A stretch of DNA of 64,000 nucleotides from Pseudomonas sp. MWU16-30317 (GTDB lineage Bacteria; Pseudomonadota; Gammaproteobacteria; Pseudomonadales; Pseudomonadaceae). The translations under genes and the position numbers were made by a program. Location: assembly GCF_020515695.1 (NCBI RefSeq), contig NZ_JAIWJA010000001.1:806001-870000 (forward strand), written 5' to 3'. Below, piece by piece: positions 38,583 to 46,372 of this stretch; within the stretch, counting starts at the first letter, position 1, and the number at the start of each line of letters is the position of its first letter. The notes under the pieces are model-generated. The model worked only from the letters and a program-made list of their open reading frames with translations. It was not told where the DNA came from and did no database searches.

Positions 38583-39224
38583 TCAGCCTGCCGCCAGCCC
38601 GCGCAGTACCTGGTCGCGAGCGTAATCCAGCCAGTGCTCGCGCGCGCCCTTGCTGTTCAGATCGGTGCCCAGGAAGGCGCCCAAGGTATGCAGGTTGGAG
38701 TTATAGAAGTAGCACAGTGAGGAAATCATCAGGTAGGTGTGGATCACATCCACATCCATGCGAAACAGTCCCTGCGCCTGCCCCGCCTGGATGATTGGCG
38801 CGAGGGTATCCAGCGCCGCGCCCGACAGCGCCAACAGATGGGGCGACTTGCGCGAGTGCTTGCCTTTGTGCAGGTTTTCGCTATTCAGGATGCTGATGAA
38901 TTCGGGGTGGCGCCCGTAGTAGTCCCAGACGAAACCCACCAGTTGCTCAAGGGCAGCGACCGGCTGGGCGAGGTCGAAGCGCTGGCGGCTCTCGGCTTCG
39001 TTGAAGCCCGCGTAGATGCCCTCCAGGACACGGATGAACAACTGCTCCTTGCTCTTGAAGTAGTAATAGATCATGCGGTCGTTGGACTTGGCCAGCCGCG
39101 AGATCTTTTCGATGCGTCCGCCCGAATAGCCGTCCTGGCTGAACACCTTAGTGGCGGCCTTGAGGATGCGTGCGCGGGTTTCTTCGGCTTGTTGGCTGCG
39201 CAGCCCGGAATTGGGAGTGGCCAT
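38583..39224 (-). CDS. nicS: TetR-family repressor NicS
   Basis: A 213-residue TetR repressor: N-terminal HTH (ILKAATKVFSQDGYSGGRIE, KISRLAKSNDRMIYYYFKSK) and a C-terminal ligand domain. Next to nicAB it corresponds to NicS, which represses nicAB and responds to nicotinate or 6-hydroxynicotinate. The probable operator is the palindrome at 34478-34493. The ATG at 39224 (MATPNSGL) is chosen over an in-frame ATG at 39317, which would add 31 atypical residues. Confidence 0.85.
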   Translation of the reverse strand: MATPNSGLRSQQAEETRARILKAATKVFSQDGYSGGRIEKISRLAKSNDRMIYYYFKSKEQLFIRVLEGIYAGFNEAESRQRFDLAQPVAALEQLVGFVWDYYGRHPEFISILNSENLHKGKHSRKSPHLLALSGAALDTLAPIIQAGQAQGLFRMDVDVIHTYLMISSLCYFYNSNLHTLGAFLGTDLNSKGAREHWLDYARDQVLRGLAAG

Positions 39225-39279
39225 GGAGGTCCTGTGGCTGAAAGAAAGTGCAGCGCCAATCATACGCCATGCTGCCCTG

Positions 39280-39600
39280 CTATCGACCGGCGCCATCTGG
39301 TGCGCAGGCACTTGCACGAATCCTCAGCGTGAGTGGCAGCTGTACGTGGCGTTCGGCCAACGGCTTGTTTTCGATCAGGGCGACCAGCCTGTGTACGGCG
39401 TGGCGGCCAAAGTCTTCGGCCGGTTGCTCTACGGTCGTCAACGGCGGATCACAGTAGGTGGCCATGGAGAACTCGTCGAAGCCTGCCACGGATACATCCG
39501 TGGGCACTCGCAGCCGTGCTTGCTTGATTCGCATCAGCGCACCGATGGCCATCTCGTCGTTTTTACAAAACAGCGCCGTGGGGCGGTGGGGCGGCGACTT
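39280..39600 (-). pseudogene. C-terminal remnant of a LacI-family regulator
   Basis: About 105 codons reading PPHRPTALFCKNDEMAIGAL, MRIKQARLRVPTDVSVAGFD, EFSMATYCDPPLTTVEQP and so on to a stop at 39280. This is unmistakably the last third of a LacI/GalR effector domain (the DEMAIGAL and VPxDVSVAGFD motifs). The DNA-binding domain and first effector lobe, about 230 residues, are missing. The remnant starts within about 15 bases of the areR stop, suggesting a deletion or insertion joined the are cluster to it. Probably non-functional. Confidence 0.85.
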
Positions 39601-39613
39601 CAGCTGAGCTGAG

Positions 39614-41425
39614 TCACCGCCCCAGCTTCTTGTAAAGCGTGGTACGGGAAATCCCCAATTGCGCGGCCGCGGCGGAGATGTTGCCGCCATTGGCTACAAG
39701 CGCGTTTTCTACGGTGCGCCGCAGCGTCGCCTCGAGGTCGCCGTCAGGCGCCGCCATGGGCAGTTGTTGGAGCTCCATGGGCAAGTGCTCGAGGCGAATC
39801 ATGGCCTCGTCCTGGGCCAGTGCCGACGCCAGGCGCAGGATCTGTTCCAGCTGCCGCACATTGCCGGGCCAGTTCTGCCGGCGCAGCGCTTGCAGGGCGA
39901 GGCTGTTCAGCGGTGGGCCGGCGTGGCGCAGCCGCAGGCGCTCAATCAGGATGTCGAGGTCTTCACGCTCGCGCAGGGGCGGCAACGACACGCTCAGCCC
40001 GTTGAGACGGTAGTACAGGTCTTCGCGAAACTGCCGCGCGGCCATGCGCCGGGGCAGATCGCAGTGCGTCGCGCTGATCACCCGTACATCCAGTGGCCGG
40101 CGCTGGCTGCTACCCAGCCGAGTGATTTCCCGTTCCTGCAAAACCCGCAACAGGCGCGTCTGCAGGGCCGCCGGCATGTCGCCGATCTCGTCCAGCAGCA
40201 AGGTACCGCCATGGGCCGCTTCCAGCTGGCCGCTGGCGCCACCCTTGCGCGCGCCGGTGAAGGTGCCTTCGGCATAGCCGAACAGCTCGGCCTCGATCAG
40301 GCTTTCGGGAATCGCCGAACAGTTGATCGCCACGAACGGCGCTTGTGGATTCCAGTGCTCGTGCAGGGCGCGGGCGAACACTTCCTTGCCGGTGCCGGTC
40401 TCGCCTTGCAACAGAATCGGCACGCCGGCGGCGAAGGCTTTGTGAGCCTGCTGCAATTGGCGGTTGAGCCCGGTATCAGAGCCCAGCGGCGACGCTGGCT
40501 GGTTCAGGCACGTGTTGCGGCTGACTACCGGGCGATGCTGTTCCAGCACCCGCGCGAACAGCCGCGAGCCGTCGTTGAGGGTCAATTGCTGGGGCGCGCG
40601 GTGCAGATCGATGGCGGTGCTGGCTTCGAACAGCTGGTCGAGGTGGCGGCCATCCGGCTGATACTGCGCCAGGCCCAGCAGCCGCTGCGCCGCGCGGTTG
40701 GCGTTGCGGATGCGGCCGGCGTGGTCGATGGCCAGCAGCCCTTGCAGCGGCGTGCCGAGCAGGCGCGGGTCGTGCTGCAGAGAGAGGATGCGACAGTCGC
40801 CCAGCCCGACGAACAGGCGGTTCTCGGCGGCCATGGCGGCGTGGCTGAGTTGCTCCAGCACAGCGCCCGCCTGGCGCTCACCCACGCCGGTGATGTCCAG
40901 CGCACCAATGATTTCCCCGCCCAGGCCGCGCACCGGCACGCTCACGCAGAACACATGCTCCAGCTCGCTGAGGTAGTGCTGGTTGCCGATCACCACCATC
41001 GGCACGCCCTCGGCCAAGGTGCAGGCCGGGGCAGTGGTGCCGATGTCGGCTTCCTGGATGCGTCGACCGATCTGTAATGGCAGCAGCGGCCCATCCAGTT
41101 GCTGCGATTGCCGCGCATGGACGATCACGCCCTGTGGGTTTACGCAGAATAGCGTCCATGAGGAACCACCGATCTGCTGCCACAAACGGTCGATTTCCGG
41201 GCGCACGCAATCGGCCAGGCGCAGGTCGGCGGCGTCGAGAATCTGCAGTTGGTCGTCACGCTCGGCCTGCCAGGTGTTCCACGGCAGCAGGCCGCTGGCC
41301 CGCGAGCGAGCCCAGGATTGGGCGATGGGTTCCGGCAACAGCCCAAGGGGCAAGGAGGCGCCTTCGATAAAGCGATGGCGCGCGTGGCTCAGCCGTTGCT
41401 GGTCCACCATTGCAAGGGCATCCAT
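39614..41425 (-). CDS. areR: Sigma-54-dependent activator, AreR/AcoR-like
   Basis: A 603-residue enhancer-binding protein. The N-terminal GAF-like sensor (about 80-200) is followed by a PAS-like segment (LLAIDHAGRIRNANRAAQRL), an AAA+ domain with Walker A GETGTGKE and Walker B LLLDEIGDM, and a Fis-type HTH (NISAAAAQLGISRTTLYKKL). The sigma-54-contact loop reads GTFTGA, a conservative variant of GAFTGA. Its neighbours encode benzyl alcohol and benzaldehyde dehydrogenases, as in the Acinetobacter are cluster, so it should respond to an aromatic alcohol or aldehyde. Start at 41425 (MDALAMV), with AGAGGT upstream; MIRGIS at 41443 is an alternative. Confidence 0.87.
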   Translation of the reverse strand: MDALAMVDQQRLSHARHRFIEGASLPLGLLPEPIAQSWARSRASGLLPWNTWQAERDDQLQILDAADLRLADCVRPEIDRLWQQIGGSSWTLFCVNPQGVIVHARQSQQLDGPLLPLQIGRRIQEADIGTTAPACTLAEGVPMVVIGNQHYLSELEHVFCVSVPVRGLGGEIIGALDITGVGERQAGAVLEQLSHAAMAAENRLFVGLGDCRILSLQHDPRLLGTPLQGLLAIDHAGRIRNANRAAQRLLGLAQYQPDGRHLDQLFEASTAIDLHRAPQQLTLNDGSRLFARVLEQHRPVVSRNTCLNQPASPLGSDTGLNRQLQQAHKAFAAGVPILLQGETGTGKEVFARALHEHWNPQAPFVAINCSAIPESLIEAELFGYAEGTFTGARKGGASGQLEAAHGGTLLLDEIGDMPAALQTRLLRVLQEREITRLGSSQRRPLDVRVISATHCDLPRRMAARQFREDLYYRLNGLSVSLPPLREREDLDILIERLRLRHAGPPLNSLALQALRRQNWPGNVRQLEQILRLASALAQDEAMIRLEHLPMELQQLPMAAPDGDLEATLRRTVENALVANGGNISAAAAQLGISRTTLYKKLGR

Positions 41426-41460
41426 GGAGATACCTCTAATCATTATTGGGGGTAAAGTAC

Positions 41461-41496
41461 AGGGCCCGTGGCGGCACAGGCACCGGCCACGGCCCT
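41461..41496 (-). terminator. Hairpin terminator of the are operon
   Basis: AGGGCC-C-GTGGC pairs with GCCAC-GGCCCT, an 11-bp stem with one bulged C and a 13-nt loop. It lies between the beta-barrel gene stop (41532) and the areR start (41425), so it separates the two transcripts. Confidence 0.6.
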
Positions 41497-41531
41497 TTCT
41501 CAGATATACCTTCCCCCCGCCAGCGTCAAGT

Positions 41532-42422
41532 TCAAAACACCAACAGCGCGCGCAGATTGATGCCGGCATCTTCCTGGAAACCGCCGACGGCGCGCACGTC
41601 GTGGGTCAGCTGCGCGCTCAGCTGCACCCGCTGGCCGACCATCTGCTGGAATTCCAGGCGCACTTGCTGCACTTCGGTCTTCTGGCCGGTGTAGTCGCCG
41701 TCGAGGTACTGCTTGCCGCCGGTGCTGGCGCTGTAGCCCAAGGCCACGCGCTGGGTAGGGTTGAAGTCGTAGCGCAGGTTGCCCTGGAGCTGATAGGTGG
41801 GATCCTGCTTGAGGGTCTGGCGGCCGCTGCCAGCGTCGTCGTTGTGGCCGTAGACCACGGCGTCGCCGTACAGCTCCATGGAAAAACGGCCCCACAGCGG
41901 TTCGACCCAGCCGAGTTGCAGGTCGCCCTTGAAGCGGTTTTCGCCCAGATTAACGGCATCGTGGCGGTCGTAGCTGCCCCACGGCAGGTACAGCAGCGGG
42001 GTGATGCCGAAGTAGCGGCCGCTGACCCCGGCGCTGGGCTGGTTGACCAGCCAGAAAGTGGCGCCGACGATCGGGTCGGCCATGCCGCTGGCGCTGCCTA
42101 GCGATTGCCCGCCGATGCGCGCGTCGTAGACGTGACCGAAGGGCAACAGGATCTGCGGGTCGACGGTGATGCCGCCGATGTCCATGAAGTGGATCAGCCG
42201 CAGTATGCTGATGTTGGATTTGAGGCTGGTTTGCCGGGTGCTGTCGGCGCCGCCGTCGGCGTTGAAGCGGTCTGAGTGGCTGTATTGCTGGTACCAGGCG
42301 GCGATGTTGGTGCCGGCGGGCAGGGCGGTGTAGTCGCCCGCGTTGACGTCGACGGCCATGGCTTTGGTCGAACCGAGGGCGAGCGCCAGCGCGCCCAGGC
42401 GTGAGCGGGAATTGATGTGCAT
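41532..42422 (-). CDS. Outer-membrane beta-barrel protein, phenol-degradation meta-pathway (MetA-like) family
   Basis: A 296-residue predicted outer-membrane protein. The signal peptide (GALALALGSTKAMA) is cut before VDVNAGDYTALPAG, and strands of alternating aromatic and polar residues run to a terminal Phe (NLRALLVF), typical of barrels. The family is found beside aromatic degradation genes and probably lets aromatic compounds cross the outer membrane. AAAGGA lies 8 nt before the ATG at 42422. It is last in the areCB-porin order, after a strong GC hairpin. Confidence 0.8.
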   Translation of the reverse strand: MHINSRSRLGALALALGSTKAMAVDVNAGDYTALPAGTNIAAWYQQYSHSDRFNADGGADSTRQTSLKSNISILRLIHFMDIGGITVDPQILLPFGHVYDARIGGQSLGSASGMADPIVGATFWLVNQPSAGVSGRYFGITPLLYLPWGSYDRHDAVNLGENRFKGDLQLGWVEPLWGRFSMELYGDAVVYGHNDDAGSGRQTLKQDPTYQLQGNLRYDFNPTQRVALGYSASTGGKQYLDGDYTGQKTEVQQVRLEFQQMVGQRVQLSAQLTHDVRAVGGFQEDAGINLRALLVF

Positions 42423-42470
42423 GGAAGGTCCTTTATTATTGTTGTGTGCGCCGGTGGTTGTCGGCACAGG

Positions 42471-42495
42471 GCCCGGGGCGGCAGGCGCCCCGGGC
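42471..42495 (-). terminator. Strong GC-rich hairpin between areB and the barrel gene
   Basis: GCCCGGGGCG-GCAGG-CGCCCCGGGC, a perfect 10-bp stem with a 5-nt loop, just after the areB stop. No T-run follows in the direction of transcription. It may reduce barrel-gene expression or protect the 3' end of the areCB message. Confidence 0.55.
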
Positions 42496-42501
42496 GTGAT
42501 C

Positions 42502-43626
42502 TTATTGGCCGATACGGATGATGGGTTTGAGGGTCACGCCCTTTTCGCTGTCGGCGGCGGCCTGGTTGATCTCGTCGAAGTTGTAGAACTTCACCAGGCG
42601 GTCGAACGGGAAGCGGCCTTGCAGGTACAGGTTGACCAGCTCGGGGATGAACTTCTGAGGCACGCTGTCACCTTCGACGATGCCGCGGATGGTCTTGCCG
42701 CCCAGCAGCAGGTCGTTGACGTCGAACTCGGCGGTGGTGCCCAGCGCGGGTGCGCCGACCACACCCAGAGCGCCACGGCTACCGAGGGCGTCCACGGCTT
42801 GGCGCAACACGGCCGGGCGGCCGGTGGACTCAAGGGCGAAGTTGACGCCCCCGCCGGTGATTTCGCGGATGGCCGCCACCGGGTCAGTGTCCTGACTATT
42901 GATCACGTGGGTGGCGCCTAGCTCGCTGGCCAGGGCCAGGCGGGAGGGCACCACGTCGACGGCGATGATGGTCGTGGCCCCTGCCACCCGTGCGGCGAGT
43001 ACCGCGCTCAAGCCCACGGCGCCACCGCCGAAGGCGGCGAAGCTGCTGCCCGGGGTGATTTTCAGCGAGTTGATCACCGCCCCGGCGCCAGTCTGGATGC
43101 CACAGCCCAGCGGCCCGAGCAGTTCCAACGGCGCCTCGCGGCTGACCTTGACCGCATTGTTCTCGCGGCTCAAGGCCAAGGTCGCGAAAGACGACTGGGC
43201 GAAGAAGTGGTCGTTGAGCCGTTGCCCGGCGTCGTCTTGCAAGGCGCTTTCGCCCTGCGGGTCGCCACCACTGAAGTTGCGCCCGAAGAACTCCTGGCAA
43301 TAGGCGGTATGGCCGCCGCCGCATGACAGGCAGTGGCCGCAGTAGCCGTACGTCAGCACCACGTGGTCGCCCACCTGCAGGCCCTGCACCAGTGGGCCCA
43401 CGGCTTCGACGATGCCCGAGCCCTCATGGCCGAGCACCGCTGGCAGCGGCACGGGGTAGTACTGGTCGCGCACGATCATGTCGGTGTGGCACATGCCGGT
43501 GGCAACGATGCGTACCAACACTTCATCGCCGCGCGGGTTGCGGATCTGTGCGGTTTCGAGGGCGAAGGGCGCGCCTTTGCCGCGGGTGACGGCGGCGGTA
43601 ACGGGACGGTAGACGGTTGCGTTCAT
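42502..43626 (-). CDS. areB: Aryl (benzyl) alcohol dehydrogenase, AreB/XylB-like
   Basis: A 374-residue zinc-dependent dehydrogenase of the benzyl-alcohol branch. Catalytic zinc: the Cys in ATGMCHTD and GHEGSG; structural zinc: CGHCLSCGGGHTAYC; NAD site: AAFGGGAVGLSAVLAA. It oxidises aromatic alcohols to aldehydes with NAD. The next enzyme, areC, is 18 bases upstream in the same operon, so the two together turn benzyl alcohol into benzoate. The motif GGAGAAC lies before the ATG at 43626. The exact aromatic substrate is inferred. Confidence 0.87.
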   Translation of the reverse strand: MNATVYRPVTAAVTRGKGAPFALETAQIRNPRGDEVLVRIVATGMCHTDMIVRDQYYPVPLPAVLGHEGSGIVEAVGPLVQGLQVGDHVVLTYGYCGHCLSCGGGHTAYCQEFFGRNFSGGDPQGESALQDDAGQRLNDHFFAQSSFATLALSRENNAVKVSREAPLELLGPLGCGIQTGAGAVINSLKITPGSSFAAFGGGAVGLSAVLAARVAGATTIIAVDVVPSRLALASELGATHVINSQDTDPVAAIREITGGGVNFALESTGRPAVLRQAVDALGSRGALGVVGAPALGTTAEFDVNDLLLGGKTIRGIVEGDSVPQKFIPELVNLYLQGRFPFDRLVKFYNFDEINQAAADSEKGVTLKPIIRIGQ

Positions 43627-43644
43627 TGTTATTGTTCTCCTGGT

Positions 43645-45123
43645 TTAAAGCGGATAGGCCGGGGCGTCACCCTTGACGGTCAGCCACTGCCATTGCGTGA
43701 ATTCTTCCCAGTTGGCCGGGCCGCCGATGCTGGTGCCGTTGCCAGAGGCGCCGACGCCGCCGAACGGGTTGATGACCTCGTCGTTGACGGTCTGGTCGTT
43801 GATATGCAGCAGACCCACGCGCAGCTGCTCGCCGAGCTTCAGGGCGCGGCTGACGTTCTGCGACAGCACCGCAGCGGATAGGCCGTAGTCGGTATCGTTG
43901 GCCAGTTCGATGGCCTGGGCGTCGGTGTCGAAGGGGATGACCACGGCCACCGGGCCGAAGATTTCTTCATGGAAGGCCGGGTTATCGCGGGTCACGCCGC
44001 TGAGCACGGTAGGCTTGAAGAACAGGCCTTCATAGGTGCCGCCGGCGTCCAGGCTGGCGCCGGCATCGACGGCGGCCTTGACCACCTTGGCGGCATGGTC
44101 GCGCTGCGCGGCGTTGATCAACGGCCCCAGGTGCACTTGGCTGCTGGCAGGATCGCCAACCGTGAGGCTGTCGGCCTTGGCTACCAGTTTTTCAAGGAAC
44201 CGGTCGTAGATGCCGCGTTGCACCAGCAAGCGGCCGGTGGACATGCAGATCTGCCCCTGGTGCAAGTACACGCCCCACGTGGCGTTGGCCAGCGCCAGGT
44301 CTAGGTCGGCGTCGTCCAGCACGATCAGTGAGTTTTTGCCGCCCAGCTCCAGGGACACTTTCTTCAAGTGTTTTCCAGCGGCTTCGCCAACCTTGCGCCC
44401 CGCGCCGGTGGAGCCAGTGAACTGGATCATGGCGATGTTGCGGTCGCTGGTCAGTGCTGCGCCGGCGTCAGCGCCGCCAGGGAGTACGTGCAGCACGCCC
44501 TTGGGCAAGCCGGCCAACTCGAACAGGCGGGCAATCACCAGGCCGCCGCACACTGCGGTGCGCGGGTCCGGCTTGAGTACCACAGCGTTGCCGGTCGCCA
44601 GGGCCGGGGCGACCGCGCGCATGGCCAGGTACAGCGGAAAGTTGAAGGGCGAGATCACCCCGATCACCCCCAGCGGCCGGCGCCGCGCCAGGCTCAGGCG
44701 GCCAGCGCTGGAGGGCAGCACTTCGCCCTGGCTGCGTGACGGCAGGGCAGCGCTTTCGTGCAGGGCCTTGATGGTGATGTTTGTTTCAAAGGCGGCCTTG
44801 GCCTGAGTCGAGCCGCTTTCGCGGACCAGCCAGCCGACGATGCTATCGAAGTGGCTCTCGGCCAGTTGCGCGGCCTTGCGAAACAGCGCTGAGCGCTCAT
44901 CGTAAGGCAGCTGGTACCAGCCACGTTGAGCGTCGGCGGCCTGCTGGGCGCTGCTGGCAATCTGCGCCGCGTCGGCATTGGCGATTTCGCCCAGGGCATT
45001 GCCGGTGGCCGGTTCGACCACCGCGCTGGATGCAGCGTTGCCGGGTTGCCAGGAACCGGTGAACAGGCGCTGGTGCCACAGGGCGTTCGGAAGAAATTCG
45101 GCAGTTGAGGCAGGGGTGCTCAT
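43645..45123 (-). CDS. areC: Benzaldehyde dehydrogenase, AreC/XylC-like
   Basis: A 492-residue aldehyde dehydrogenase. Motifs: substrate entry ISPFNFPLYLAMRAVAPALA, NAD site FTGSTGAGRKVGEAAGKHLK, general base in LELGGKN, and catalytic Cys in GQICMSTGRLLV. The N-terminal LPNALWHQRLFTGSWQPG is typical of benzaldehyde dehydrogenases. It is the first gene of the areCB-barrel operon. The ATG at 45123 (MSTPAST) follows GAGGGA; an in-frame reading from 45207 would enter the promoter. Its sigma-54 promoter is at 45191-45206. Confidence 0.87.
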   Translation of the reverse strand: MSTPASTAEFLPNALWHQRLFTGSWQPGNAASSAVVEPATGNALGEIANADAAQIASSAQQAADAQRGWYQLPYDERSALFRKAAQLAESHFDSIVGWLVRESGSTQAKAAFETNITIKALHESAALPSRSQGEVLPSSAGRLSLARRRPLGVIGVISPFNFPLYLAMRAVAPALATGNAVVLKPDPRTAVCGGLVIARLFELAGLPKGVLHVLPGGADAGAALTSDRNIAMIQFTGSTGAGRKVGEAAGKHLKKVSLELGGKNSLIVLDDADLDLALANATWGVYLHQGQICMSTGRLLVQRGIYDRFLEKLVAKADSLTVGDPASSQVHLGPLINAAQRDHAAKVVKAAVDAGASLDAGGTYEGLFFKPTVLSGVTRDNPAFHEEIFGPVAVVIPFDTDAQAIELANDTDYGLSAAVLSQNVSRALKLGEQLRVGLLHINDQTVNDEVINPFGGVGASGNGTSIGGPANWEEFTQWQWLTVKGDAPAYPL

Positions 45124-45190
45124 TGTGGGTGTCCCTCTTGTTTTGACGTATGCGCAAAGCCGAGTTGGCGTTGCGGCGCTGTCTTGGCAT

Positions 45191-45206
45191 AGCAGAGGGC
45201 GTGCCA
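45191..45206 (-). promoter_or_regulatory. Sigma-54 (-24/-12) promoter of areC
   Basis: On the minus strand TGGCAC-GCCCT-CTGCT, with GG and GC exactly ten bases apart and only one base off the -12 consensus. It lies about 70 bp before the areC ATG and downstream of the two palindromes at 45263-45321, as expected for an enhancer-dependent promoter driven by areR. Confidence 0.78.
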
Positions 45207-45262
45207 TTTTGCCGCAGGCGCGGACGGGCAGGGGTTGTAGCGGGTGTTAGCGGCTCAGGCCT

Positions 45263-45321
45263 TGGCGTCCATGTCCAGATACTGGACATGGACGCCAGGA
45301 TGAGTGTTCAGTTTCTGGACG
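45263..45321. promoter_or_regulatory. Two tandem palindromic activator sites (candidate AreR UAS)
   Basis: Site 1 has core TGTCCAG-ATA-CTGGACA (45273-45289) inside a longer perfect dyad whose 16-bp arms span 45263-45278 and 45282-45297. Site 2, TGTTCAG-TTT-CTGGACG (45305-45321), is an imperfect copy. Their centres are 32 bp apart, about three helical turns, so both face the same side of the DNA. They lie about 75 and 107 bp upstream of the -24 element. Confidence 0.75.
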
Positions 45322-45587
45322 TTGGCTATCACTACATAATTCCACCCGGGGCAGGTTGGCCCTTCCAGTGGATCTACTCGCGGACATTGACTGATTCGTA
45401 ATGGTCGAGAACCCTTCTATATGGCTCCGGATGGCTCTCAGTGTATGCCCGAACTGGGGTAGGGAGGTGGAACGCCCAGACGTTCTCCCTTGGTGACCTG
45501 GAAACCACAGATGGTTATGCGCAGCCCAGTTCTTGTTCGGCGCTGCTAACGCAGAGTGCCGGTGCGGTTTCGACATGTGTCAGGTAC
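45322..45587. other. Non-coding stretch between the are control region and yhaV
   Basis: 266 bp beyond the activator sites up to the yhaV stop. Open frames here lack ribosome sites or recognisable motifs. I see no terminator with a T-run and no mobile-element ends. It is probably a junction between the are cluster and the toxin-antitoxin locus. Confidence 0.4.
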
Positions 45588-46007
45588 TCAGGCGCAGCTC
45601 GCGGGCGGTAGAATACGAGCGCCCGCGTGCTCAGGTACCACGGCGTAGGGATCGGATTTGCTGCCTGCGGACCGTAGGGTATTCTCGTCGTTGACCCATG
45701 CATAGACGATGATCTTGGACCTTGAGTCGTAGCGAAAGAACAGCCGAAAGCGCCTGCCGATTTTTGCGCGGCGCCAATGTCTGTAGGCGGTGCCCAGCGT
45801 GTTGCCTTGGCGGAACTCATCACGGCCTGGGTCGGCAGGCACAGCCTCCATTATCAGATGGCTCAGTGCCCGAAACAGCTTGACGTTGGCGTTGCTCTCA
45901 AAACCTTGCGGATCGTTCTGCTCGGCTCGATCGGCGGCTTCTTGCAATTTGCGTAGCTGTAAAGTCACACCTTCATGGAACAACAGTCTCCACCCATTTC
46001 GCAGCAT
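45588..46007 (-). CDS. yhaV: Type II toxin YhaV (ribosome-associated RNase family)
   Basis: A 139-residue toxin of the YhaV family, RelE-like in fold. Family landmarks: NGWRLLFHEGVTLQLRKL, FRQGNTLGTAYRHWRRAKIG and RRFRLFFRYDSRSKIIVYAW. YhaV cleaves mRNA and is neutralised by PrlF. The start at 46007 overlaps the prlF stop (TGATG), so the toxin is translationally coupled to its antitoxin. It ends just before a non-coding stretch. Confidence 0.9.
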   Translation of the reverse strand: MLRNGWRLLFHEGVTLQLRKLQEAADRAEQNDPQGFESNANVKLFRALSHLIMEAVPADPGRDEFRQGNTLGTAYRHWRRAKIGRRFRLFFRYDSRSKIIVYAWVNDENTLRSAGSKSDPYAVVPEHAGARILPPASCA

Positions 46008-46324
46008 CAGATCGCGACCTCACCATCGATATCTTCGTCCAGGTTTACGCAGTGGTTTGCGTTGGCGAGCATGGTTTGCGCCAAGTCTTCCGGCAGAGTG
46101 GCGAGGTTGCGGCCGCCTCGGATATCAGCCTCCAGCAAACCCAGGAACGCACCGATGGCAGGGTCTTCGTGGATGGTTTCTACGCGGCTGACCACGATTT
46201 CACCTCCGCGTACGTCGAATGCAATCTTGCCACCAGTATCAATGCCCAGTAGCTGGCGAACGGATTTGGGCAGTGTGACCTGCCCCTTCGAAGTCAATGT
46301 GGCAATTTCGTGGATGGCAGGCAT
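46007..46324 (-). CDS. prlF: Type II antitoxin PrlF (SohA), AbrB-like
   Basis: A 105-residue antitoxin. The N-terminal SpoVT/AbrB-type swapped-hairpin domain is ATLTSKGQVTLPKSVRQLLG followed by GGKIAFDVRGGEIVVSRVE; the C-terminal half binds the toxin. It autoregulates the operon in E. coli. The likely operator is the palindrome at 46355-46372, 31 bp upstream of its ATG. The toxin gene overlaps its stop. Confidence 0.9.
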   Translation of the reverse strand: MPAIHEIATLTSKGQVTLPKSVRQLLGIDTGGKIAFDVRGGEIVVSRVETIHEDPAIGAFLGLLEADIRGGRNLATLPEDLAQTMLANANHCVNLDEDIDGEVAI

Positions 46325-46354
46325 GGGTGTTCTCCGGGATATGCTGAGTGAGTA

Positions 46355-46372
46355 GTAAGGAATAATCCTTAC
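46355..46372. promoter_or_regulatory. Palindrome upstream of prlF, candidate autoregulatory operator
   Basis: GTAAGGA-ATAA-TCCTTAC, perfect 7-bp arms, 31 bp ahead of the prlF ATG, in the expected promoter position. PrlF or the PrlF-YhaV complex is the natural ligand, by analogy with other toxin-antitoxin operons. Confidence 0.6.

Noticed and set aside
39659-41077. 472-codon open frame antisense to areR
   Set aside because: The sense strand carries Walker motifs and a Fis HTH; the antisense frame is compositional.
45247-45576. 109-codon minus-strand frame upstream of areC
   Set aside because: It runs through the palindromic activator sites and has no ribosome site or recognisable domain.
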